A DNA stretch of 64,000 nt from NCBI RefSeq assembly GCF_029873635.1, contig NC_080417.1, forward strand, positions 27,247,682-27,311,681, in the 5' to 3' direction. Under the pieces are notes generated by a model, which searched no databases, was not told the DNA's origin, and was given only the letters and a program-made list of their open reading frames with translations. The first letter of the stretch is position 1, and each line of letters opens with the position of its first letter. The DNA comes from Malania oleifera. Its lineage: Eukaryota; Streptophyta; Magnoliopsida; Santalales; Ximeniaceae. Positions 1 through 11,194 of the stretch are shown here, one piece after another. The position numbers and the translations under genes are program-made.

Positions 1-202
1 TCACAATCTCTCCAAGAAGTTCATATCTTTTACCCTTCTCTTCTTGGAATTTTTCAAGAGCAATCTCGCACTCATCTCTCACATTTTGAGGAGCTTTTGG
101 GCGAGGCTTCATTCCCTTCCTTGTACCTGCCAAATGATGTTTAAATCTTGTGATAGTCCCACTACAAGTTTGATCAAAAAATTTGCATCTATACTCCTCA
201 GG
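1..202 (-). CDS. Partial exon of a BED zinc-finger protein (hAT/DUF659-like)
   Basis: The minus strand is open for 67 codons from about base 202 to the window edge. It encodes a BED-finger-like segment: a cysteine pair about seven residues apart, then the signature TRFKHHLAGTRKG, then a charged Lys/Glu-rich stretch. In plants this block starts the N-terminal BED domain of DUF659/hAT-dimerisation proteins, which are either hAT transposases or domesticated relatives that bind DNA. The usual C-x2-C spacing is not clear here, so the finger may be degenerate. Upstream of base 202 there are stops, and CTGAG at the edge could be a splice acceptor. The RTE LINE lies immediately upstream on the coding strand, so any earlier exon would be beyond 4644. 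It could be an old transposase remnant rather than a host gene; the window shows too little to decide. Confidence 0.55.
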
Positions 203-235
203 TAATGTTTATCACATGAAAAATAGAAAAATGTG

Positions 236-257
236 GTTAGTTCTCCAAATATCAACA
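236..257. repeat. Target-site duplication of the RTE LINE, left copy
   Basis: These 22 bases (ending TCCAAATATCAACA) recur at 4623-4644 with one mismatch (G/A at the fifth base). The two copies sit exactly at the outer ends of the minus-strand LINE, so they are read as its target-site duplication. Confidence 0.85.
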
Positions 258-850
258 ACAAAAACCAAGCCTTAGTCCCACTAAGTGGGGTCAGCTATAT
301 GAATCCTTTCCGCCAATTTATGCGATCATGGACCATTTCTTTTGATAGATTCAAGGATATTAAATCTTTACTCACTATCTTCTCCCAAATTATTTTAAGT
401 CTACCCCTACCCCTTCTACTGCCCCCCACAGTAACTAAGTCACTCTTCCTCACAGGTGCACTATAAGGCCTACGTTGCAAGTGTCCATACCATCTGAGTC
501 GTCCCTCCCTTATCTTATCTTCTATAGGAGCTACACCTAACTTACCATGAATATGTTCATTCCTTATTTTATCTTTCAATGTTATACCACTCATCCATCT
601 AAGCATCCTCATCTCAGCAACTTTTACTTTTTGGATAATATGTTTCTTCGTCGCCCAACATTCCGATCCATATAGCATAGCTGGTCTTATAGTTGTCCTA
701 TAAAACTTCCCTTTCAATTTTAAGGATATTCTACGATCACATAGCACACTTGAAGCACTTTTCCATTTTACCCAACCTGCTTTAACTCTATGCATTACAA
801 TATCTTCAATTTCTCCTTCAGCTTGCATAATAGATCCAAGGTATCGAAAT

Positions 851-1918
851 TAGGAGTGTACAAAAATTACTGAAAAATCGAAAACCACACCAAAACCGCA
901 CCAACACAATAAACGGTTCGGTTTTTCGGTTTTCGGTTCGGGTTGCGGTTTGCAAAAATTAAAAAATTTGGTTTCGATTTCGGTTTTAAGTTTAAACTGA
1001 ACCGACAAAACCGAAAAATCGATTTACATATATATAATTATATATAGTTATATACATGGACACGGTAACACACACACACGTGCTTAGTGTTTTAGTTTTT
1101 AATCATTATTTTCACTTTTCACCCTTCATTTCACTTTTCACGGTTCACCTTTTTCAATTTTCAATTTCACGCCGCCTCTTCCCTCCCGCCTCCTCCTCTT
1201 CGTCTTCCTCAAGCCTCATTCCTCAGTTCTTCATCTTTACTGTGAATCCGTGAGCGGTGTGCGTGCGCAGCGACCGCCGGTCAGTGTGCCTCCCCCCTCC
1301 TCTTCCTTCCTCATTTTTCTTCTTCTCTGCTGATCTTCTCAGCTCTCGCTGTGAGCCTGTGAGTCTGTGACTCTGTCAGCTGGTTGTGTGCCGTCCGCCG
1401 TGCGTGCCTCCCGCCTCCGCCTCCTCCTCCTCCTTCCTCATTTTTCTTCTTCTCTTCTCGGCTCTCGCCTCTCACCTCTCGCTGTGAGTCTGTCACTCAT
1501 CCGGCCTCGTCTGAGTCGTTTCTCAGACTCTCACTCATCACTCTCACAGACTCACTCTCTTGAGTCTCATCTCTATTGCGCTGTGCCACCATGCATCCGC
1601 CGTGCGCCTGCGGCTCTGCCTCTCTCCTGGCTCCCGCGTCTTCAGTTCTTCAAATCAGAGCACCACCTGCGCCTGCGTTTGCTGCTTCTGCGTCTTCAGT
1701 TCTTCAACTACTTCATGAAAAATAAATGTTATTTTTTTTGTAAAAAAAATCGGTTTAAAACCAAAAAACCGCAATCGAACCGCCACATTTTTGGTTTTCA
1801 ATTAAAACATAATTTTGGTTCGGTTTAGGTTTCGGTTCGGAAATCACATAACCGAAAAATTCGGTTCGGTTTTCAGTTTTGGTCAAAACAGAACCACACT
1901 GAACCGTGTACACCCCTA
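851..1918. mobile_element. Non-autonomous hAT element 1 (8-bp TSD ATCGAAAT)
   Basis: Terminal inverted repeats TAGGAGTGTACA (left) and TGTACACCCCTA (right) differ at one of 12 positions. Exact 8-bp direct repeats ATCGAAAT lie at 843-850 and 1919-1926. An 8-bp TSD with TAGGG-type ends is diagnostic for the hAT superfamily. Both subterminal regions are full of CGGTTCGGTTTT-like motifs in opposite orientation, the usual transposase-binding pattern. No transposase is encoded. The interior (about 1150-1720) is CT-rich, much more GC-rich than the surroundings, and partly repeated: a block with TCCTCATTTTTCTTCTTCTC occurs twice about 130 bp apart. This interior could be captured host sequence (Pack-type) or an expanded low-complexity filler. 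Confidence 0.9.
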
Positions 1919-2091
1919 ATCGAAATCTACAAGTGCTATTTATTTCTTCATCATCAAATTTAACTTTGCCTCCAATATTCCTCCTATCATTACTAAAATT
2001 ACATTTCATATATTATGTTTTATTTCTACTTATCCTAAAGCCTCTAGATTCCAAAACTTCTCTCCATAATTCTAACTCAGCCTCTACTCCA

Positions 2092-2236
2092 TCCCTAGTT
2101 TCGTCAATTAATACAATATCATCTGCAAACAACATACACCATGGAACCTCTTTTGGAATCTACTACATCCCTAGTTTCGTCAATTAATAAAATATCATCT
2201 GCAAACAGCATACATCATGGAACCTCCTTTTGAATA
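2092..2236. repeat. 76-bp tandem duplication inside the LINE RT catalytic block
   Basis: Two copies of a block beginning TCCCTAGTTTCGTCAATTAA start at 2092 and 2168, so the period is 76 bp. Both copies encode, on the minus strand, the FADD active-site region. The period is not a multiple of three, so it also shifts frame. The copies differ at several bases. Confidence 0.85.
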
Positions 2237-4622
2237 CTCTTAGTCAATAGGTCCATCACTAAAGCAAAAAAATAAGGACTCAAAGCAGATCTTTGATGTA
2301 CACCTATGGTAATTGGAAATTCTCTAGTTTTTCCATCTATAGTCCTTACACTAGTCATTACTCCATCGTACATATCCTTAATGACATCGGTATACCTACA
2401 ACATATACCTTTTTTTTCTAAAACCCATCATAGAACTTCCCTAGATATCCTATCATAAGCTTTCTCAAGGTCAATAAATATCATATGCAAGTCCCTCTTC
2501 TTTTCCCTAAACTTTTCCTTTAATCTTCTTAAAAGATAAATAACTTCTGTAATAGATCTCCCAAGCACAAAACCAAATTGATTTTCTAAAATCTTCGTTT
2601 CTAACCCTAATCTTTGTTCAACAACTCTTTCCCATAGTTTCATCATATGACTCATAAGTTTAATTCCACGATAGTTTTTACAATTTTGAATATCTCCTTT
2701 ATTTTTATATATAGGTATTAAAGTGTTTTTCCTCCATTCATCTGGCATTTTCTTAGTTTTTATAATTGTATTAAATAAATTAGTTAACCATATAATTCTG
2801 TTATCACCCAAGCATTTCCAAACTTCAATTGGGATGTTATCCGGTCCCATAGCTTTCCCATTTTTCATCTTTTTTAGTGCAAACTTAACTTCATTAACTC
2901 TAATTTTACGAATAAATCTTATATTTTTAGTTTTTTCCTCATTTGACAACTCTAAGTTTAAGCCTTTTATTTGGTTTTTGTTAAACAACTTACTAAAGTA
3001 ACTTCACCATCTTTCTTTAATATCTTCGTCCCTAACCAAGACAATGTCATCCTCACTTTTTATGCATTTTACATTTCCTAAGTTCTTGCTCTTCCTTTCT
3101 CTAACTTTAGCAAGTTTAAATATATCTATTTCCCCTTCTTTTGTACCTAATCTATCATACAAACTATTAAAATATCTATATTTAACTTCACTAACGGCCC
3201 TTTTTGCATCTTTTCTTGTCTCCTTATATTTTTCAAAGTTATCTCTATTTCTACATTTTTGTCACGTTTTCTACCAAATTCTTTTTGTTTTTATTATTTT
3301 TTGTATATCTTTATCCCACCACCAACTTTCTTTACTATTTGAGAATCTTCCCCTTGATTCACCTAAAATCTCTTTCGCTATCTTTTTAATAGAACTAGCT
3401 AATCTATTTCAAAGAGTATTTGTATCTTTTTATCCTCTACGGTCCAATCCCCATCTTTGATCATTTTATCTTTAAATTTTATTATGTTTCTCTTTTTAGG
3501 TTCCACCATCTAGCTCTCCTACACTGATTTATTTTATCCATTTTCTTTCATTTTTTAATACATATATCTAACACTAAGACTCTATGTTGTGTGGTTAGGC
3601 TTTCACCTAGAATAACTTTACAATCCTTGCATGATAAACAATCTACCCTCCTAGTTAAAAAAAAATCTATTTGACTTCTATTTTGTCCACTTTTAAAGGT
3701 TATTAAGTGTTCTTCTCTCTTCTTAAAGTAAGTATTCATTATACTAAAATCATATGACATAGCAAAGTTTAAGATCTTCTCCCCAGCCTCATTTTTGTCT
3801 CCATATCTATATCTTCTATGTATCCTCTCATAATTTTTATTATCTCTTCCAACGTGTCCATTCAAATTTCCTCCTATAAATATATTCTCAGTCCCTGGTA
3901 TGCCTTGTATAATACTATCCATATCTTTCCAAAATTGTCTCTTAAGATTTTCTACTAAGCCAACTTAAGGAGCATAAGCACTAATGATATTTATTATCTC
4001 TTGTCCTAATATCATATTAATTTTTATAATTTTATCTCTTACTCTAGTTACATCCACAACGCTATCTTTTAAGTTTTTGTCTATAATAATGCCTACTCCA
4101 TTCTTATATTTTTCTTTTCCAGTGTACCAAAGTTTAAATCCTAATTTATCGATTTCTCTATCTTTCTCCCCCACCCATTTAGTTTCTTGAAGACAAATTA
4201 TATTAATTCTTCTTCTAATCATTGTATCCACAATTTCCATGTTTTTACCCGTAAGTATCCCTATATTCCAAGTTGCTAATCTAATCCTAGTTTCCTGAAC
4301 AAACGTCTTTACCTACCCACGTCCAAAATGATGCAGGAACCATCGCATATTTGACACTATACCCGGGCGCCGACACAGCACGTCGCTTCGGGGCGATGAC
4401 CTAGCCCACCCTTGCCCACTTTTCGCAACACTCAGGTGGTTCAAGTGCAACGCGTCGCTCGTAGGGGACGCCCCCAACAAATATTCGGTAAGGATTCATA
4501 TCATAGTGATCTAACAAATTTTATGCTGGCTGTCAGCTACCTAACGCAACCATCCTCCTTAACCCGAACTTGGGACCAACTGTGTGTGAAAAAATTAGGA
4601 CATTAAGTGCATCACAGGCGAA

Positions 4623-4644
4623 GTTAATTCTCCAAATATCAACA
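4623..4644. repeat. Target-site duplication of the RTE LINE, right copy
   Basis: Matches 236-257 except for one base and marks the 5' end of the minus-strand LINE. Confidence 0.85.
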
Positions 4645-5930
4645 TTATGGAAAATTATTGGGTCAAATATCTAAACGTTTAGTAGAGTCATGACAAAGCC
4701 ACAAAAAACTTCCCAAAAGTACATATAAATTACATAAAAAACCACATTGTCTTCCAATGGATAAACAAAAAATAAAAAATAAAAATAAAAATAAAAAAAT
4801 AAAGAAGTTTCCCCATTCCATATGATTTATAAATCAAAAGCAAGTCATTCTTTCCCACAATGATAGACAAGCAAGAAATCTAAAATTTCCAAAAGGCCCG
4901 TTTCGATTGCCGATAAAATAAAAGGAGCAGTTTACAAATCAAAAATCATCAAAATCCTTAATGAGAAAAGACAAAACTACCATTTAACTACTTGAATTGT
5001 GCAAGTTTGATTCATCATTTTTTTTAAAGAGACCAAATCAACCAAATGAAAGGAAACATCAAAATCAAAATAACAAATCTAGTCATTTTATAGGTAGCTG
5101 TCTATCTAATAAGGTTCTTGGAAAGGAGAAAAAAATTATGGTAGTACGTGAGATAAAAGATGACAATTCAAATAAAAAGCCTCAACCAGCGAATAATATA
5201 AAAATAATAGAAGTGCAATAAAAGCTTACAATTGGCTGGTTGTAGCGACGTAACTAATCTTAAAAGCTATTTGTTTTCTAATTACAAATAAATCATATTT
5301 TCCGTACAATCATCGAAGTGCACTGATTTCTACAAGCACTGTATTGATATATAACGGATTATTTTTTGTGGGAAAGAACTCTTACCTCACGCACATTTTT
5401 GAAGTTCCCATCAAATTTCATGAATTTGAGCAATATAGATTTGGAATCATCAGCAAAGACAAACATAAAACCCCCAACCCATACCACATTTTAAAATGGA
5501 AATGTGAACAAACTAAATGAAACAACCCCTCAAAGGCATTTCATCGAACATCATACATGCATTTCTACATTCCACACAAAAACTACAAATAAAGTGGTAA
5601 AATTCTATATACTCCTGCGATTAAGTCATGCGTTCCTAATTCATTAGTGGGTGTTGCTTATCCGGTAATGAGGGAAATTAAGTAACCAACTAAGGAGTAA
5701 GGGAACATTAAAATTAATCACTATTATCAAATAATAATAATTAAATAATTTTGTAAACACGGATTAAACATTAAAAAAACTCATATTTTCATATTCAAAT
5801 GAGTCAAATAATTAGAAAGTTCATATAAATTTCTCATAAGCATTTTATCAAACACATCAGGTGCATCATTGTGGGTTTATTTTCTTCTTTTAAAAGATTA
5901 TAGTATGCAGTGGGATTAAATCGGGGTTGT
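4645..5930. other. AT-rich intergenic or intronic DNA, no gene seen
   Basis: No open frame with recognisable protein sense on either strand. If the BED exon at the left edge belongs to a real gene, this stretch could be its upstream intron, since the LINE inserted between. That is inference only. Confidence 0.4.
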
Positions 5931-5939
5931 TCAAAGCAT

Positions 5940-6240
5940 TGTAAACATAGATTTTGACTGACCGCAGAGATGAAAATAGGAGCTTAGATCCTCGGCTGTT
6001 GTTGTCTTCCAGGAAACCCATATTTGAAAAGAAGAAATCGAAAACGTTGGTTGGAAAATTGGTTGAGCGGTCGTTGGATTGTCGAACTCTTCAGTGTCAA
6101 TATCTTTCAGGTGGAAGTATTTGGGTTGGGTGGGGCGGGGTGGGGGGATTATATTATCCGAAAGGGCGATTTCAGCGGGGGGCGGTTTTGCAACGACCGG
6201 AAAGTGTGATGACGGACGACGAATATTGATTTATTGAGTA
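5940..6240. other. GC-richer block with G-run cluster, possible leader or promoter
   Basis: This block is markedly more GC-rich than its flanks. On the plus strand 6123-6147 carries five runs of three or more G (GGGTTGGGTGGGGCGGGG, then TGGGGGG), a canonical G-quadruplex pattern. On the minus strand it reads as a C/T-rich leader followed by a short open frame of about 30 codons starting near 6021. It could be a 5' leader or first exon of the minus-strand gene whose exon is at 1-202, or a transposon remnant. No protein family is recognised. Confidence 0.3.
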
Positions 6241-6418
6241 ACGAGCGATGGTTATTAGAAATATTTTTGCATTTGCAATTCTTTTGCATTTCATTTGAAT
6301 TTGTGCATTTACATTTCAACTGGAATATTGATTTATTGAGTAACGAGCAATTAGAAATATTTTTGCATTTGCATTTCATTTGAATTTGTGTATTTGCATT
6401 TCATTTGCATTTATTTTA
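6222..6418. repeat. 102-bp tandem duplication
   Basis: The block beginning AATATTGATTTATTGAGTAA starts at 6222 and again at 6324. Both copies continue into TTTGCATTT-rich sequence. The second copy has a small deletion near its start. Confidence 0.8.
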
Positions 6419-6563
6419 GGATACCAAAATGAGTCAAAACCCAACAAATGACTTGTGACCCGCTTGCTTAAATCAGTTTACGATTTAATACAAATTAACT
6501 TGTTTATAAACAGATCAACTCGGACCCGACTCGTTTATTAAATGGGTCAGCCAGGTTCGATCA

Positions 6564-6775
6564 TGTTAAACAATTAGCTGCCAGCTGTAAATGTAATTAA
6601 AAATTTAGTTAGCATTCACAGAATATTATTGTAACTTAATTATATTCAGTTTGTTATTTAGTTATCCATTCAGTTTGTTAGTTCTTCAGTTTCAGCTATA
6701 TATACTCATTGATGTAATAATTTTAATTATGAATGAGATTCAGAATTTCTCTCTACGTCTAGCTATTTCTTCACA
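6564..6775 (+). repeat. 5' LTR of copia element 1
   Basis: It starts TGTTAAACAATTAGC and ends TTCTTCACA, directly before the primer-binding site TGGTATCAGAG at 6776. A TATA-like TATATATACTC lies near 6698. At 212 bp it is short, as in Ale/Retrofit elements. No matching 3' LTR was found. Confidence 0.8.
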
Positions 6776-8672
6776 TGGTATCAGAGTAATTAGAGAAATT
6801 CTTTAGATATTTCTTGTTCTTCTGTCAACTCCAATGTTGATCCGAGCTCAAATCCTTATTACTTCCAAAGCAATGATGGTCCAAACCTGCACCTGGTAAA
6901 TAAGGTTCTTACTCGAGACAACTTTCAAACATGGAGCATGTGTGTAACAATGGCATTGAGTGCCAAGAACAAGCTGGGGTTCATTGATGGAACTCTAGAA
7001 GCTCCTCTCCCTACTAATGCGAATTATGCCACCTGGAAACGAGGCAACGACACTGCGAAGTCATGGATTCTCAATTCAATGTCTATTGATGTTTATTCTA
7101 GTGTGATGTTCATGTGTGATGTTCATCAAATCAGCAAGGGATATATGGATTGAACTTGAAGATTGATTCTCCTTGACTAATGGACCTAGGATCTTCCAGT
7201 TACAGCAATCCATTTCTAATTTGACACAAGGTCAGATGAATATTGTTGATTACTTCACACAATTGAAGTCCTTACGAGATGAACTAATGAGTTACAGGCC
7301 AATTCCCGAGACATCTCTTGCTTCTTTGAAAATATTGGTTGATTATCAGAATCAAGATTATGTAATGAAATTCTTGATGGCTTGAATGAGTCATACGGCC
7401 ATATTAAAAGTCAAATCCTTCTCACCAATCCCTTATCTCCTATAAACAAGGTGTTTGCATTGCTTGTGCAAGAAGAGAGGCAAAGGGAGATCAGTTTAGT
7501 GATCATTACTGAACCAACTGCTATGCCGGGAAGAGCTACGGGAAATCAAGGAAATAAACAAAGTCATGGCAAGAAAGAGAGACTTGTGTGCTCCCACTGT
7601 GGACTTCTAGGACACACGGCTGAAAAATGTTACAAACTACATGGGTATCCTCTAGGCTATAAGTCAAGATACAAGCACAATGCTCCTTCAGCAAATGCTG
7701 AGCAATCTAGTAGTCTTGACAACCAATGCTAAGCAATCTAGTGAAGTGCAGCTGCTTCCATTCACTTAGGAACAACTTAGGCAGATCATGACAATCATGC
7801 ATCCCTCACTTGAAATACAGCCTTAGCCTTCAGTTGCTCAAGTGACTAGACCTTTCACCCACAGTGCAAGATCTTTCTCTGAAGATCATCTCTTCTCCAC
7901 AATGACAAGTATTCAATTTTGCTCATCTACTGTTTACACCCAAGGCAGAAAGCAAATTAGTCTCACATGGATTATTGACACCGGAGCCACTGATCATATG
8001 GTAAATTCTGTCCATTCTCTCACTACTATAACAACTTCCATCAATACATCTGTGAAATTGCTTACTGGTGCTCTTGTTCTAGTCACACACATTGGAACAA
8101 TTCGTATAACACCTAACTTGCTGCTCACTGATGTTCTTGTTGTTCCTTCTTTTACCTATAATCTAATCTTATCCAGTAAATTTCTAAAATCCATTTCTTG
8201 TAGCATTATTTTTCATGACAAATATTGCTTTATACATGACCTACATACATGGAGGATGATTGGATTGGGTGAAGAGAAGGTAGGTCTCTATCATCTCCTC
8301 AATAAGCATTCAGCTATGTCAGTTTCCAATACAACTTTCAATAAGAATAGCCTACTCACTGTACCTACTTCATTCTCTGCCAATGCTTCTAATTTTGATG
8401 TTTGGCATTATATATTAGGACATCTATCCAAGCCTATACTAGATTTGCTGCATAAATTTGTCCTTGAAATAAAAGAATCAAATTCTTGTCATTGTAATAT
8501 ATGTCCTCTCGCTAAACAACAGAGGTTGTCATTTTCAAACAACAATAATAAGTGTTCAATAGCGTTTCAACTTGTGCATTGTGATATCTGGGGACCTTTC
8601 TCTACTAAATCATTTGATAGTGCAAGGTATTTTCTGACCATTGTAGATGATCATACCCGATGCACTTGGTTA

Positions 8673-11194
8673 TGTAATAACCCAGAAAAAAAAATTAAAA
8701 TTATTAATTAATTAATTAAACATGATTAAATTAATTAATTAAGTAAACAAATAAAAAAGGAATAGTGTGAAAGAAAAAAATAATAATAATAAGAAATAAA
8801 TAAATATTAATTATTAATCAAATAATTAATTAAGCATTATTAAATTAAAATAATTAAATAAATGGTATGATAGATATATATATAAGTATATTAATATATA
8901 TGATAAGTAATATATATATATATAATATATGGTTTATTAAAGGAAGCAGAATCCAATTTGAATTTGGATTCTGCTTTCAGCAATTTAGTTTTGCGCCCTC
9001 CCTTCTCTCAGTCTCCTGCTCTCGTCTATCCACTTCTCCATCTCTATCTCTCTCCTTTTCTTAATTTCTCGACGAGATTGCGGCGGATTGGGAAACGAAA
9101 GGTGCCGTTAGATTCCTAATTCTGCTGGCGACATTTCTATTGGAGTAGATTTTTTGTGGGAACAGCTTAGGCACTGCTCTTGGGGGAAAGATAATTTTTT
9201 CTCATTTTCCCAATTTCGCTGTAAATATGCAATTAAATTGATGATCGGGTACTACCACGTGGTCCTAATTGTCGTCGTCGTCGTCATTTTGGGGTAGGTA
9301 ATTTTCCAATTGGAGTTTTCTAAGCCCTACCCAAAGCAAGAGTGAGATTTGAAAATTTGGGTATATTTGCGAGTATTACTATTTATTTAGGAATTATGGT
9401 TTTAAGAAATATTTAAATAATATTTTATTCAAGAATAATTTACTGGAACTAGAATTTAATTTCAGGGTTCGGGTGAGTGCCGCAGGCATCTTTTCGGGGT
9501 CCCTATTGGTGTAGTGCAAGAAATCAGGTAAGAGGAAATTATATATTAAATCAGATTTTATGAAATTAAAGGTAATAATTTATGTTATATTATATGTATG
9601 TTTTGGTGTGAATTATTAAAATGTCAACCATGTAAAACTATGATTTCTGAACCTATGACCACTTATTAGTTATGTATTTGTGGAAATGAACTGAATAAAG
9701 TGGAAGAAATTTTCTGGATAATTATGTAAGAAATGGAAATTATATTTTCAGTAATTAAATGCTAAATGTGGGTTGACCTATTTTACAGGAATATGTATGA
9801 ATTTTACTATTAAATTGTGTGGTATGAGATTCTGTGCAAATATATGTTAAATGTATGAGATGCAGGCTAAGTAAGATATTATGAATAAAATGTGATATAG
9901 ACAATGTTGCTTGTGTATGTTAAATGCAACCATGTAAAGGTACAACAGCTAAAAGTCGGATTAGCAGATTCTAGCGCATTTCTATGTGGACTAACTGTAG
10001 CAGATTCTAACGCATTTCTATGTGGACTAGCTGTAGCAGATTCATGCATTTTTATGTGGACTAACTGATGACAGCTAAAGAGCGGCTGTAGTACAAAGGA
10101 ATGAAATGAAAATGTTATGAAATGAAATGACAAGGAATGACAATGCAATGAAATGGAATGTGAAATATGAATGATACAAATGGGAAAGAGTCACTTAAAG
10201 TAAAATGCTATGCAATGTTAAGCTATGAATATAAACGGATGTGTATGATTAAATAAAGATAGAAAGAATGATGTATTATGATATTAGAAGTATTTATGTA
10301 CGTAAAATATGTTACGTTTGGGCGGGGTGCACTCTTCGCCTCAGGGTTTGCTGAGTAAGGCGAATGCACTAGTAGCTACAGATATGATAGTAGCCGCATA
10401 AACGTACTAGGGCAAAGGGAACCTACTTGTATGGGCGGGTAGATTTCCCTATCCTTAGTGCCCTCGCCAATAAACTTTTGTATGAACTGTGTGAATACGA
10501 GATCAATTTATCACTTGAGGGCTTACTGAGCAAGGTGAGTGCCCTGGTATGCTTTAACTGCGACCTTTGAGTTGCCTAAATATCATGGTAGAGGGGTGCT
10601 ACTTGTATGGGCGGGTAATCACCCCTATCCTAGGGTAATCTCGTGGGTTAAACATTTGCATGTGTTTTATTGGGTTCAGGGAATGATTTCAAAAATTATG
10701 TTAACGATTTTCAAATGTTAAATAATATGTCATATATAAACTTATGTTGGCCACACACTGTTTTAATATATTGTTTATTCCCTTACTGAGATGTGTCTAA
10801 CTCGAATATGAAATTATCTTTTTCAAGATTTTCTCGAGATCGAGCTTAGAGAGCTCGAGATTTTATAGCATTTTTGGTAAATAGAAAGAGAAAATGGTAT
10901 ATTTTTATGTTAATTTTGATATGTATATTTTATGTTTTATGATTTATGTTTTAATTTTAATAAGATATGGATTGTTGTGAAACATACTAGTATTTGTGGA
11001 TAATGTTTTAAAGACATGTATATATTTGAATACAGATGGATGATTAATTTATTATGGTTAGTAGTTAGAATTAGTAAACTCTGGTATTATGTTATATGGA
11101 GATTATGTTTATGTTTTCCGCTGCGTATATTATGGATTATGGATTATCAGAGATTTTATCAATATAACGCACCGAACCCAGGATTAAGGGTTCA
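8673..11194 (+). mobile_element. Gypsy-type (Tekay/Del-like) solo LTR, TSD GGTTA
   Basis: It begins TGTAATAACCCAG and ends AAGGGTTCA. The perfect 5-bp repeat GGTTA lies at 8668-8672 and 11195-11199. Removing one TSD copy and the LTR rejoins the copia integrase codons (TWL-YLM) in frame, which fixes the boundaries. Length is 2522 bp. Inside are a TATA-like TATATATATAAG near 8876, a pyrimidine-rich leader (8990-9065), a 36-bp minisatellite, and blocks around 10320-10630 also found in the LTRs at 57161 and 60023. No internal region is present, so this is the product of LTR-LTR recombination. The Tekay/Del assignment rests only on the terminal sequence style. Confidence 0.9.
9962..10067. repeat. 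36-bp minisatellite, 3 units, inside the solo LTR
   Basis: Units beginning TAGCAGATTC start at 9962, 9998 and 10034. Each contains GCATTTCTATGTGGACTA or a close variant. Confidence 0.85.

Larger units (their letters stand above)
290..4262 (-). pseudogene. RTE LINE ORF2 (endonuclease-reverse transcriptase), broken
   Basis: Endonuclease motifs are visible: RLATWNIG near 4275-4250, CLQETKW near 4190, GGNLNGHVG near 3860 and the SQIDFFL block near 3660. Reverse-transcriptase blocks follow: KMKNGKAMGPDNIP near 2860, KNYRGIKLMSH near 2660, QFGFVLGRS near 2570, FIDLEKAYDRISREVL near 2470-2430 and the catalytic [11 protein letters not shown] near 2107-2140. The C-terminal part contains AMLYGSECWA and MRMLRWMSG, typical of the RTE clade. 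The frame breaks at several points between 3548 and 2988 and again around 2430. The catalytic block is tandemly duplicated out of frame. The hAT element splits the codons around CRF/RYLGSI; the coding sense resumes without loss on the other side. The protein would nick target DNA and copy the LINE RNA, but this copy cannot produce it intact. Confidence 0.88.
258..4622 (-). mobile_element. RTE-clade LINE, apparently full length, with nested hAT element
   Basis: A minus-strand non-LTR retrotransposon bounded by a 22-bp TSD. Its 5' end is at 4622 and its 3' end at 258, next to a short CAA/TTG-rich tail. Removing the nested hAT element and its TSD copy (1076 bp) leaves about 3.3 kb, the usual length of a complete plant RTE. 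Domain order on the minus strand is apurinic endonuclease (about 4262-3548), reverse transcriptase (about 3050-2000) and the C-terminal RTE region (about 1960-290). The reading frame is broken many times, so this copy is not autonomous. The single mismatch in the TSD suggests a moderately old insertion. Confidence 0.88.

Noticed and set aside
1367..1828. 153-codon plus-strand open frame inside hAT element 1
   Set aside because: Low-complexity Leu/Arg/Ser-rich product of a CT-rich tract. It crosses into the subterminal repeats and shows no family motif.
4997..5221. 74-codon plus-strand open frame rich in Lys and Asn
   Set aside because: Composition mirrors the AT-rich DNA. No motif, codon bias or neighbour supports it.
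9879..10148. Open frame with repeated SATVSPHRNALE-like residues on the minus strand
   Set aside because: It is a translation of the 36-bp minisatellite in the solo LTR, not a gene.
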